From Candidatus Omnitrophica bacterium 4484_49 (GTDB taxonomy: Bacteria > Omnitrophota > Gorgyraeia > Kaelpiales > Kaelpiaceae): a DNA stretch of 7,438 nucleotides. Below are positions 1 to 5,197 of this stretch, piece after piece. The number at the start of each line of letters is the position of its first letter. Within the stretch, counting starts at the first letter, position 1. The stretch spans positions 1 to 7,438 of the forward strand of contig NATI01000042.1 in NCBI GenBank assembly GCA_002085265.1, given 5' to 3'. The position numbers and the translations under genes were made by a program. The notes beneath the pieces are model-generated. The model worked only from the letters and a program-made list of their open reading frames with translations. It made no database searches and had not been told where the DNA came from.

Positions 1-73
1 TTCTTTTGTCAACTTTTTTTTAATCAACTTTTATTCCTCAGCCATTCTCTCTGCATTGACGCACCATCCATTT

Positions 74-98
74 TTGTTCGAAGCTAAGCTCTGAACAA
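74..98. repeat. Palindromic repeat, copy 1 (imperfect)
   Basis: The arms TTGTTCGAAGCT and AGCTCTGAACAA are separated by a single A. They are inverted repeats apart from a GA/AG swap in the left arm. The same 12-bp right arm recurs in copy 2 about 70 bp away. This could be a dispersed genomic repeat unit or a dimeric operator; the sequence alone does not decide. Confidence 0.7.
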
Positions 99-140
99 GA
101 ATATTTTACATAACTCAAAGAAAATCAGCAGGTTAATTTA

Positions 141-177
141 TTTGTTCAGAGCTAAGCTCTGAACAGCTCTGAACAAA
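141..177. repeat. Palindromic repeat, copy 2 (perfect, with a slipped extra arm)
   Basis: TGTTCAGAGCT and AGCTCTGAACA form a perfect 11-bp palindrome around one A (143-165). A third arm, GCTCTGAACAAA, follows directly, so AGCTCTGAAC is tandemly duplicated at 155-174. The extra arm looks like a replication-slippage product and permits two alternative hairpins. It shares its arms with copy 1. Confidence 0.75.
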
Positions 178-260
178 CTGTTTATCCCTGGTTACTTAAA
201 AGAGGTGAAGTTAGTAGCCCGGCCTACTGGATAGACCAGGAAGGAAAAAATTAACAAAAA

Positions 261-270
261 AGGAGGTGAT
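261..270 (+). promoter_or_regulatory. Orphan consensus Shine-Dalgarno site
   Basis: AGGAGGTGAT is an ideal complement of the usual 16S rRNA 3' end. A TTG lies 6 nt downstream, but the frame (LRKIIDTIECLY) ends after 12 codons, all antisense to the AbiEi remnant. The site may be what is left of a plus-strand gene lost at a junction, a short leader, or chance. The stop codon of the AbiEi remnant falls on its edge. Confidence 0.35.
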
Positions 271-734
271 TAATTTTGCGAAAAATTATTGATACTATCG
301 AATGCCTGTATTAAGCCTCCCACAGGTTGGGGAAAATAAATCAAATCAACCAGAATTCTTTCTCTGTCACTTACTATTACCTCCGTATTCTTTATCTTCA
401 ACTTCTTTAAACCATACATCTTCCTGGATGAAACCTTAATCATCTTAAATCGTATACCTCCAACAACCTTTTCTCTCTGCAAAGACGTGTTAAGAATATA
501 CATTGTCTAAAAAATCTGATCTGTAAACCCATAATAACTATACATAGTTGAATAGGCAATATAGTAGTTTCCGTTGGGAAACAAGACCGATGGAATAAGA
601 AACTCATTTATCCGGCTTCCTTTAAGGCCAGCTTCAAGAGGCGAGAAAAAATAAACACCTTTCTTTATAGGAATGAGTATTCCTTTTCTGCTGAGCCTGA
701 AAATGGTCTTTTCTCTTATTCTTTTGGGAAAGCT
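270..734 (-). pseudogene. AbiEi-family antitoxin remnant (type IV toxin-antitoxin), decayed
   Basis: Translating 734 down to 270 gives about 154 sense codons resembling AbiEi antitoxin/transcriptional regulators. A winged-helix end comes first (REKTIFRLSRKGILIPIKKGVY), then YYIAYSTMYSYYGFTDQIF, then the typical C-terminal core with YGLKKLKI, VSDRERILVDLI and a GG..QAFDSI segment. Intact AbiEi proteins neutralise the AbiEii nucleotidyltransferase toxin and autoregulate their operon. This copy looks dead. No start codon precedes the winged helix, TGA at 735-737 closes the frame on that side, and an in-frame TAG at 507-509 splits it exactly where related proteins continue (GFTDQIF*TMYIL). The 77-codon stretch 270-503 after the amber codon is only the C-terminal half. 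The 3' end is also shorter than usual, and no AbiEii toxin is seen in the window. Family assignment is by recalled motif pattern; fairly sure. Confidence 0.72.
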
Positions 735-751
735 TCAAAAATAATCCAGAT

Positions 752-2125
752 TTACTTTTTAGCTATATGGGTGTAATAAGCAGGAAAGACTTTAAGTAAA
801 GAATACTGAATATAGAAATTGTTCATAAAGTTATCCCAGACAAGATTGGTAAAATAATTCTCAATCATAAGCGCTGGAAATATAATATCCATACCCACAA
901 CCCAGTGAGAATTAACTTCAGGTAAACCATCCTCTCCAATTCTCCCGGCATCTAAAGACTCAATTAACAAACCTGACCGATCGATAATTTTTTTATGAAC
1001 TTTGACAAAAAACCTGAATGCCGGGTTGTGTAAAAGTGGTAGTTCTTCAAAAAACGGCAAACATCCTATAACAGCATAAGGAGCGACTGGCTTTATACCA
1101 TTTTTGTCGTTGTCTATCCTTTCCCATTCGTCTATTGCTCCACTCAATCCTCCACCAATTCTTCCTCTATATTCCATCTGCTGTGAATTGGGAGAGATTC
1201 GTGACCAGCAGGCACTTAATCCCCAGATATCTTCTGGATACCCATTTTGTTTACAATATTGAATATCGGCCAGAATAGCCTTTCTGGTATTTTCCCACCA
1301 GTCCACGTTGTATATGATATCCTTACCCACCCTTCTGAAATCAACAAACACATGGGCAAACAAATATGTAAACAAACTGCCATACCAGGAATATACATAT
1401 CTCAGCCCATTGTAATCCCCTATCTTAACCTGAATATTCCTCAACACATCCCGAATATCCACCCCATACTGAGAATTAGGTGAACCCTGCGCAAGAATTG
1501 CAATCAGTAAAATCTCATCGGTATAAAAATCCCAGTAACCGAAAAACTTTCCTCTCCAGGCCATATGAAAATATCCCCGATTACTGTCAAAAAAAGCCCG
1601 CCAGTTGATTTGAGAATAGAATTTCTTTACCTGATTTCTCACCTCAGGGTAACCATGAGAATTCAAATACTCAGCAATTGTAATCATTCCTGCAAGAAGT
1701 AAGGCAGTATCTATGGTAGAAACCTCCACTCCTGGCTTGTGTTCCAAGGATTCTGTGAAATCATTGTAAATGTAATAGTGATAAAGAAACCCCCTATAGT
1801 TCTGGCTGGGATTTTGCTGAAGCGTAATACAGGTCTCCACTGTCTCCAGGGCTAACTCTTCTGCCTTTTCCAAAGAGACCAATTTATTTTCCACAGCCAC
1901 TGCCAACCCTGCCAGAGCAAATCCGGTAGCAGCTATATCTGCCTCTCTAACATAAGGAGAACTTTTATAAAGCCCTCCGATACGGAAGAAATCCTGATAG
2001 CAATAATTGAGTTGCTGATATTCAAACTTACGCAATAAGTTAATCGCCTCTTCCAGATTCTGTGCCCATCCTCTCCATGTTCCTGTTATTATCACCAGCG
2101 TTATGAGCATTCTTTTTACTTTCAT
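752..2125 (-). CDS. Secreted glucoamylase-family / GH144-like glycoside hydrolase
   Basis: A protein of 457 residues with an N-terminal signal peptide (basic MKVKR, hydrophobic 6-17, likely cleavage near AQ at 21-22), so probably exported. The rest follows the order of the glucoamylase-like (alpha/alpha)6 family that includes GH144 beta-1,2-glucanases. It has ADIAATGFALAGLAVAVE (62-79), a GFLYHYY segment (112-118), EVSTIDTALLLAGM (134-147), GYWDFYTDEILLIAILAQGSP (197-215), LFAHVFVDFR (255-264), WWENTRKAILADIQYC (276-291), EDIWGLSAC (298-306), PVAPYAVIGCLPF (346-358), SHWVVGMDIIFPALMIENY (406-424) and a final tryptophan-rich helix. Acidic residues E134, D139 and D203 sit in the conserved blocks. 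The substrate cannot be fixed from sequence; a beta-glucan or alpha-glucan is possible. ATG at 2125 is preferred over the adjacent TTG at 2128; neither has a good Shine-Dalgarno site. The stop lies 17 bp from the AbiEi remnant. Confidence 0.85.
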   Translation of the reverse strand: MKVKRMLITLVIITGTWRGWAQNLEEAINLLRKFEYQQLNYCYQDFFRIGGLYKSSPYVREADIAATGFALAGLAVAVENKLVSLEKAEELALETVETCITLQQNPSQNYRGFLYHYYIYNDFTESLEHKPGVEVSTIDTALLLAGMITIAEYLNSHGYPEVRNQVKKFYSQINWRAFFDSNRGYFHMAWRGKFFGYWDFYTDEILLIAILAQGSPNSQYGVDIRDVLRNIQVKIGDYNGLRYVYSWYGSLFTYLFAHVFVDFRRVGKDIIYNVDWWENTRKAILADIQYCKQNGYPEDIWGLSACWSRISPNSQQMEYRGRIGGGLSGAIDEWERIDNDKNGIKPVAPYAVIGCLPFFEELPLLHNPAFRFFVKVHKKIIDRSGLLIESLDAGRIGEDGLPEVNSHWVVGMDIIFPALMIENYFTNLVWDNFMNNFYIQYSLLKVFPAYYTHIAKK

Positions 2126-2199
2126 CAATACATTTATTTCAAAATCTGTGCCAGGATTATAAAAAATGCTTTCTCCCTAACTTATTTAAAATTAAGACA

Positions 2200-2249
2200 T
2201 TACCAGAAACTTCTTCTTATTAATATGAAAAGGAGCTAAATTCTGGTAA
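2200..2249 (-). promoter_or_regulatory. Inverted repeat in the leader of the glucoamylase-family gene
   Basis: TTACCAGAA (2200-2208) and TTCTGGTAA (2241-2249) are perfect 9-bp inverted repeats. A second weaker stem (CTTCTT with AAGGAG, one G-U pair) can extend it inward. It lies between the candidate promoter at 2279-2308 and the start codon, so in RNA it would be a leader hairpin; as DNA it could be an operator. It lacks the GC-rich stem plus U-run of an intrinsic terminator. Confidence 0.4.
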
Positions 2250-2278
2250 CAATTTTTACTCACACTTTATAAATTAAT

Positions 2279-2308
2279 AATATAAGAATGTAATAATTTT
2301 ACAATCAA
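2279..2308 (-). promoter_or_regulatory. Candidate sigma-70-type promoter for the glucoamylase-family gene
   Basis: On the minus strand, TTGATT (2303-2308) is followed by 18 nt and TATATT (2279-2284). It is the only well-placed pair I saw in the gap after rnpB and would give a 5' leader of about 145 nt. The region is very AT-rich, so a chance match is quite possible. Confidence 0.35.
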
Positions 2309-2356
2309 AAAGTTATGAAAAGATAGACAAGTGGAAATTATTGTTTACATAGAAGC

Positions 2357-2676
2357 TGCAGGAGGCAGGTTCATAAGCCGAGTTCTGTTTTATGTGGCCA
2401 TTTATCTTGTTCCCGGCTTACACCGGGATTCATGCGGCCTACCCACCCATTGGCCGGGCCAGCCACGGGGTTATTTGGCCTTACCCCGCGCAGAGATTGC
2501 CACGTTTCACCCCTGAACCGTAACTGGTTCAGGACTACGTCTCTGTGGCTCTTATCCTTCCCGGATTAGAAGTCCGGGAGTCCCGAAGTTATCGGGATGC
2601 GCCTGCCCTCTGGGCTCGGACTTTCCTCCCTTTCCGGCTTTTCCGGAAAAGGCGGCCACTCGACCTGCCTCCTGCA
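2357..2676 (-). ncRNA. rnpB: RNase P RNA (catalytic subunit of ribonuclease P)
   Basis: The minus strand carries the hallmarks of bacterial RNase P RNA, which cleaves the 5' leaders of pre-tRNAs. The ends form a perfect P1 helix (GCAGGAGGCAGG at the 5' end with CCTGCCTCCTGC at the 3' end). Conserved blocks follow in order: GGAAAGTCCGAGC and AGGGCAGG (P4 and CR-I), a TAAC-looped P8 hairpin and a P9 hairpin (about 2556-2600), the P10/P11 strands around a P12 stem (CCTGAACC..GGTTCAGG), GGGGTGAAACG, GGGGTAAGGCC (P15 loop, the tRNA-CCA contact region), CCCGG..CCGGG (P18), and ACAGAACTCGGCTTATGAACCTGCC at the 3' end. The gene is about 320 nt, shorter than the 377 nt of E. coli. GGGGTGAAACG follows P12 directly, which suggests that P13/P14 are absent. 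It begins 4 nt after the RNase HI stop codon, with no room for a promoter of its own outside coding sequence. Confidence 0.95.
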
Positions 2677-2680
2677 AATT

Positions 2681-3097
2681 TTAAAATAACGATCTTTTAT
2701 GCTCTCGAATCGCCCGGGTGGCCAGTTGATCAGCCTCCCGGTTATCTCTTCTGTAAATATAATTATAACTTATTTCTTCAAATTTTGCACTCAGATGTTT
2801 AACTATTTCCTGCAAGACCTTGAGTATCCTATCGCGGGTTTTGTATTTCCCTTTCATCTGACTCACAACCAGCTGGCTGTCTGAGTAAATTTCTATATTT
2901 CTTAATCCCAATACCCGGGCTTCGTGAAGAGCAAAGATTAAAGAAAGATACTCGGCAATATTATTGGTCGCTTCTCCTACGAACAGAGAAAGTGTATGTA
3001 ATGTCTTCCCCTGATTATCCTTTATCACTACCCCCACTCCAGCCGGCCCCGGATTACCACTGGAAGCCCCATCTATAAAAATCTTATGCCTATTCAT
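2681..3097 (-). CDS. Ribonuclease HI family protein
   Basis: A protein of 138 residues, close to a single RNase H domain. RNase HI cleaves the RNA strand of RNA-DNA hybrids, for example in R-loops and Okazaki primers. The glycine-rich first strand (FIDGASSGNPGPAGVGVVI, residues 7-25) contains D9. E49 lies in NNIAEY, D73 in YSDSQLVV and D123 in EADQLA, giving the full DEDD metal-binding set. The basic protrusion of E. coli RNase HI appears reduced, as in the short bacterial/archaeal RNase HI class. ATG at 3097 overlaps the end of the zinc-ribbon gene by 8 bp (ATGAATAG), which suggests translational coupling. An upstream GTG at 3127 would add ten residues with no family match and no clear ribosome site. 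The stop lies 4 nt before rnpB. Confidence 0.93.
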   Translation of the reverse strand: MNRHKIFIDGASSGNPGPAGVGVVIKDNQGKTLHTLSLFVGEATNNIAEYLSLIFALHEARVLGLRNIEIYSDSQLVVSQMKGKYKTRDRILKVLQEIVKHLSAKFEEISYNYIYRRDNREADQLATRAIREHKRSLF

Positions 3098-3812
3098 CCA
3101 GATATAATATCCGGGAACAACGCTCACAGGTCACAAGATGGTCTTTACGCTTTATTTCATTTATTATCTGCGGTCTGAGGCTTAAATGACATCCTCCACA
3201 AGCATCATTCACAACCGGAACAATTGCCAACCCATCTCTATTCTTTAACAACCTTTCATATATAGATAACAATTGAGTATCCAGATGAGAACAAACCTCT
3301 TCTCTTTCTTTTTCCTTATCTTTAATCTGATTTTCTATTTTTGCAATCTCGGATTTAATCCTCGCCTCTTCCTTACTATATTCTGCCTCCAGATGTTTAA
3401 AATTATCTCTCTCCTTGTTTAATTCCAGTTCTTTTTTATCAACTTCCTCCATAAGGTCCAGGATATTATCTTCAATTAAAGAATTGTCCGCCTTTTTGCC
3501 CTCTATTTCCATAAGTAAAGATTTGTATTCCTTATTGGTTTTGACCTGCATAAGCTGAGATTGCAGTCTCTTAACTTCTTCCTCCCCAGACTTCAACTCC
3601 AGTTCTTTCTCCTTAATATTTATTTTTATCCTCTTTATATCTTCCTGAATCACATCCAGTTGTTTCTTTTTCTCCTCCAATCTTAACTTCAACTCCCCCA
3701 GTTCTAAAGGCTTTCTCTCTATTTCATTCCGGAGGTCAGCCAGAAAACTATCTATCTCCTGCAACTTGACTAGAATTGGTATCTGTTGCTGGTAATTTAC
3801 AGCCATTTTCAT
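3090..3812 (-). CDS. Coiled-coil protein with C-terminal C4 zinc ribbon (CT398-type, former DUF164)
   Basis: A protein of 240 residues. Residues about 10-185 are a long, highly charged coiled coil rich in E, K and L, with the family-typical VKTNKEYKSLLMEIE (90-104) near its turn. The C-terminus is a four-cysteine zinc ribbon, CGGC at 205-208 and CERC at 229-232, preceded by the typical VVNDACGGCHLSL. The family is widespread in bacteria and Chlamydia CT398 is its structural example. It forms an antiparallel helical hairpin with a possible nucleic-acid or protein binding ribbon; its function is unproven. ATG at 3812 has only a weak GAG upstream, and ATG at 3806 (MAVNYQQQ) is an alternative. 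It begins 15 bp after tRNA-Val and overlaps RNase HI, which supports a shared transcript with the tRNAs, RNase HI and rnpB. Confidence 0.92.
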   Translation of the reverse strand: MKMAVNYQQQIPILVKLQEIDSFLADLRNEIERKPLELGELKLRLEEKKKQLDVIQEDIKRIKINIKEKELELKSGEEEVKRLQSQLMQVKTNKEYKSLLMEIEGKKADNSLIEDNILDLMEEVDKKELELNKERDNFKHLEAEYSKEEARIKSEIAKIENQIKDKEKEREEVCSHLDTQLLSIYERLLKNRDGLAIVPVVNDACGGCHLSLRPQIINEIKRKDHLVTCERCSRILYLDE

Positions 3813-3827
3813 ATCTCAAACAAAAAC

Positions 3828-3901
3828 TGGGCGATGGAGGATTCGAACCTCCGACCTCCACGATGTGAGCGTGGCGCTCTAACCAACTGAGCTAATCGCC
3901 C
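3828..3901 (-). tRNA. tRNA-Val (anticodon CAC)
   Basis: A 74-nt cloverleaf. The acceptor pairs GGGCGAT with ATCGCCC, the D stem is GCTC/GAGC, and the anticodon stem CCACG/CGTGG holds the loop CTCACAT (anticodon CAC, reading GTG). The T stem is GGAGG/CCTCC with TTCGAAT, and the discriminator base is A. CCA is not encoded, so a CCA-adding enzyme must finish it. It lies 39 bp after the CAT tRNA on the same strand. Confidence 0.97.
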
Positions 3902-3940
3902 AGTATTTTGTCCTTAGTTACGGGTAACTTGTAACTATTC

Positions 3941-4012
3941 TGGGCCCGCCAGGACTCGAACCTGGAACCAACTGATTATGAGTCAGCTGCTCTGCCATTG
4001 AGCTACGGGCCC
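3941..4012 (-). tRNA. tRNA with anticodon CAT (probably Ile2, else elongator Met)
   Basis: A 72-nt cloverleaf. The acceptor is GGGCCCG/CGGGCCC, the D stem GCTC/GAGC, the anticodon stem GCTGA/TCAGT (one G-U pair) with loop CTCATAA, and the T stem CCAGG/CCTGG with TTCGAGT; the discriminator is A. It is not an initiator, because initiators keep three G-C pairs before the anticodon loop. C4-G69 and C5-G68 in the acceptor match the determinants by which TilS picks tRNA-Ile2 (lysidine at C34) over elongator Met in E. coli, so Ile2 is favoured. The CCA end is not encoded. It starts 8 bp after the small membrane-protein gene. Confidence 0.93.
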
Positions 4013-4020
4013 CAAAGAAA

Positions 4021-4170
4021 TTACTTCTTCTTCATCCCAGCAGCACCCATCACTGCTATAATAATTCCCAGAATGATATTTCCTCCTTTTACAAGGGCTG
4101 CAGAGCCTGAGACAGCAAAAATTATAACCAGAATTCCCAAAATCAATTCCGCCAATGCCTGATTCTTCAT
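4021..4170 (-). CDS. Small two-helix membrane protein (49 aa), unknown function
   Basis: A 49-residue frame beginning ATG at 4170 behind a consensus Shine-Dalgarno site (AGGAGGTGA, 7 nt spacing). The protein starts MKNQALAELILGILVIIFAV and ends MGAAGMKKK. It has two hydrophobic stretches (residues about 8-26 and 31-44) joined by a short VKGG turn, with basic ends, so it is most likely a helical hairpin in the membrane. I do not recognise a family. Hairpins of this size are also seen among small phage or toxin-like proteins, but nothing specific supports that here. It ends 8 bp before the CAT tRNA and so is the first gene of the tRNA-rnpB block. The strong ribosome site and uninterrupted frame make it a real gene with good probability. 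Confidence 0.75.
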   Translation of the reverse strand: MKNQALAELILGILVIIFAVSGSAALVKGGNIILGIIIAVMGAAGMKKK

Positions 4171-4201
4171 TTACTTCACCTCCTTTTTTTTGTTTGTCAA
4201 T

Positions 4202-4230
4202 ATTTTATTAAAAAAAACTCAGATTTGCAA
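4202..4230 (-). promoter_or_regulatory. Candidate promoter for the small protein-tRNA-rnpB block
   Basis: On the minus strand, TTGCAA (4225-4230), a 17-nt spacer with a run of eight T, and TAAAAT (4202-4207). Transcription would begin near 4195, about 25 nt before the ATG at 4170, leaving just enough room for the Shine-Dalgarno site. The location in the divergent gap supports it, but the hexamers are only fair matches. Confidence 0.4.
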
Positions 4231-4238
4231 CCAATTAG

Positions 4239-4268
4239 TTGATTCCTCCGATACGGATATGGTATATT
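4239..4268 (+). promoter_or_regulatory. Candidate promoter for the plus-strand unknown gene
   Basis: TTGATT (4239-4244), an 18-nt spacer and TATATT (4263-4268). Transcription would start about ten bases before the ATG at 4286, so the leader would hold little more than the GAGGGG ribosome site. The hexamers and spacing equal those suggested for the glucoamylase-family gene (2279-2308), which slightly strengthens both. Confidence 0.35.
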
Positions 4269-4285
4269 TTCAAAAGAGGGGCGGT

Positions 4286-5197
4286 ATGAAGAAAACAGTT
4301 ACTGTATGGTTGCTTACACAATTAATAGCATCAGTATCGGCATATTGTATATTGTACCAAACAACATATACCGAAACAGGAACTATTCCTTCAATTAATC
4401 TCAATGATACTGCTAATACAAAAAATCCACTGGGGATTATTGAAGCACAGTATTTAGATAGTTTAGGCACAGAAAACTGGAAAAATTATCTCGAGAGTGA
4501 AAAATTATTTACAGCCTGGGCAGCAAATGGAACATTTAGCAAGTATCAAAAATTGAAACTTCTAACAACTATAAAAAACTACAAAGACAAAATTCTACCC
4601 AGATATAGTCAAGGAGAAAATAACTCTGTGATTGGTTTAAGAAAACTAATAGAGGAAGGAGTTATAGATACACACACTATGGTCATTCTTGACAGCGGAG
4701 GGGCTCACAGCGTAGCAATGGCTGTAGAACTTGTAAAGAAAATAAACGCCCAGCCAATTCTGATGTTTGACTGTGAACCTATTTGGCCATTAGGAAGCAA
4801 CAAACATGCTATTCAGGTATTAGCTACGCTCCTATATTTTTCTGCAGAAGAGGAAATGCTGAAAAACCAAAAACTACTTGATGGTCCTGTGGTATTTGTT
4901 CTGGACACCCATAGAGACTCATCACCTTTACCAGGAGAAATAGATAATTCTTATAGAATCAACCCTGAGGATTTACCATCCCCTCAAGAACTAATCAATC
5001 ATGAAATTAGAAAAGTAGTGATCATAACAGAAGGAAATAGCAAAGACTGGGTATCTTATTCCCAAGTAGTAGATCTTGGAGAGAGAATATTTGAATACAA
5101 TAAGGCAGGCATAGAAATTCAACGGTTTGGGATAGAACCCTGGCCAAAATCGGAAAATTTCCTATTCCCATTTCCTTGGGGAAGCGCTGGAAAATAA
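4286..5197 (+). CDS. Predicted exported protein of unknown function, possibly 3'-truncated
   Basis: A protein of 303 residues and the only plus-strand gene. ATG at 4286 has a Shine-Dalgarno site (GAGGGG) and begins a signal peptide or membrane anchor (MKKTVTVWLL, hydrophobic to about 24). An ATG at 4190 would put 32 unlikely residues before it. I do not recognise the family. The mature part is soluble. Residues 131-175 run TMVILDSGGAHSVAMAVELVKK then QPILMFDCEPIWPLGS, strand-helix-strand patterns like an alpha/beta fold with a small-residue loop (DSGGAHS). VVFVLDTHRDSSPLPGEID (202-220) and KVVIITEGNSKDWVS (243-257) look like further core strands ending in polar loops. The C-terminus is FPFPWGSAGK. 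The TAA at 5195-5197 lies inside the 12-bp tail shared with 5S copy A, so the natural end may have been replaced when copy B arrived. It is convergent with the glycosyltransferase frame. Confidence 0.78.
   Translation: MKKTVTVWLLTQLIASVSAYCILYQTTYTETGTIPSINLNDTANTKNPLGIIEAQYLDSLGTENWKNYLESEKLFTAWAANGTFSKYQKLKLLTTIKNYKDKILPRYSQGENNSVIGLRKLIEEGVIDTHTMVILDSGGAHSVAMAVELVKKINAQPILMFDCEPIWPLGSNKHAIQVLATLLYFSAEEEMLKNQKLLDGPVVFVLDTHRDSSPLPGEIDNSYRINPEDLPSPQELINHEIRKVVIITEGNSKDWVSYSQVVDLGERIFEYNKAGIEIQRFGIEPWPKSENFLFPFPWGSAGK

Larger units (their letters stand above)
1..269. other. Non-coding left end with palindromic repeats
   Basis: I see no credible gene here; every frame is broken by short-range stops. 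The stretch holds two related palindromes (74-98 and 141-177), a small inverted repeat at 213-228 (arms AGTAG/CTACT around CCCGGC), and a short hairpin-like CTGG..CCAG at 227-239. A TTGACA hexamer on the minus strand (7-12) could be the -35 box of a promoter firing out of the window, but its -10 would lie outside. The right end carries a consensus-like Shine-Dalgarno site on the plus strand (261-270) that leads only into a 12-codon frame. Confidence 0.5.

Noticed and set aside
1..180. CRISPR array from the repeated AGCTCTGAACA arms
   Set aside because: There are only two units of unequal form, with no uniform spacers and no cas genes.
1216..1483. Short open frames on both strands inside the glucoamylase-family gene
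   Set aside because: They are fully contained in a strongly supported gene and lack ribosome sites.
2556..2600. Two adjacent TCCCG-type hairpins in rnpB, resembling the CTCCCGAC hairpin in the 23S gene (about 7110-7128), as a possible mobile hairpin family
   Set aside because: In rnpB they occupy the normal P8 and P9 positions, including a TAAC loop in P8, and in 23S the hairpin lies in a known variable helix. The likeness is explained by ordinary GC-rich stems.
2331..2884. Plus-strand open frames over 2331-2884
   Set aside because: They lie antisense to RNase P RNA and RNase HI, have no ribosome sites and show no protein-like composition.
3915..3937. TAGTTAC/GTAACTA inverted repeat between the tRNAs as a terminator
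   Set aside because: The stem is AT-rich with no U-run after it, and it sits inside a likely shared transcript. It is more probably spacer noise or a processing hairpin.
4195..4200. TTGACA on the minus strand as the -35 box of the small membrane-protein gene
   Set aside because: A -10 at normal spacing would fall on or past the Shine-Dalgarno site, and no TATAAT-like hexamer is there.
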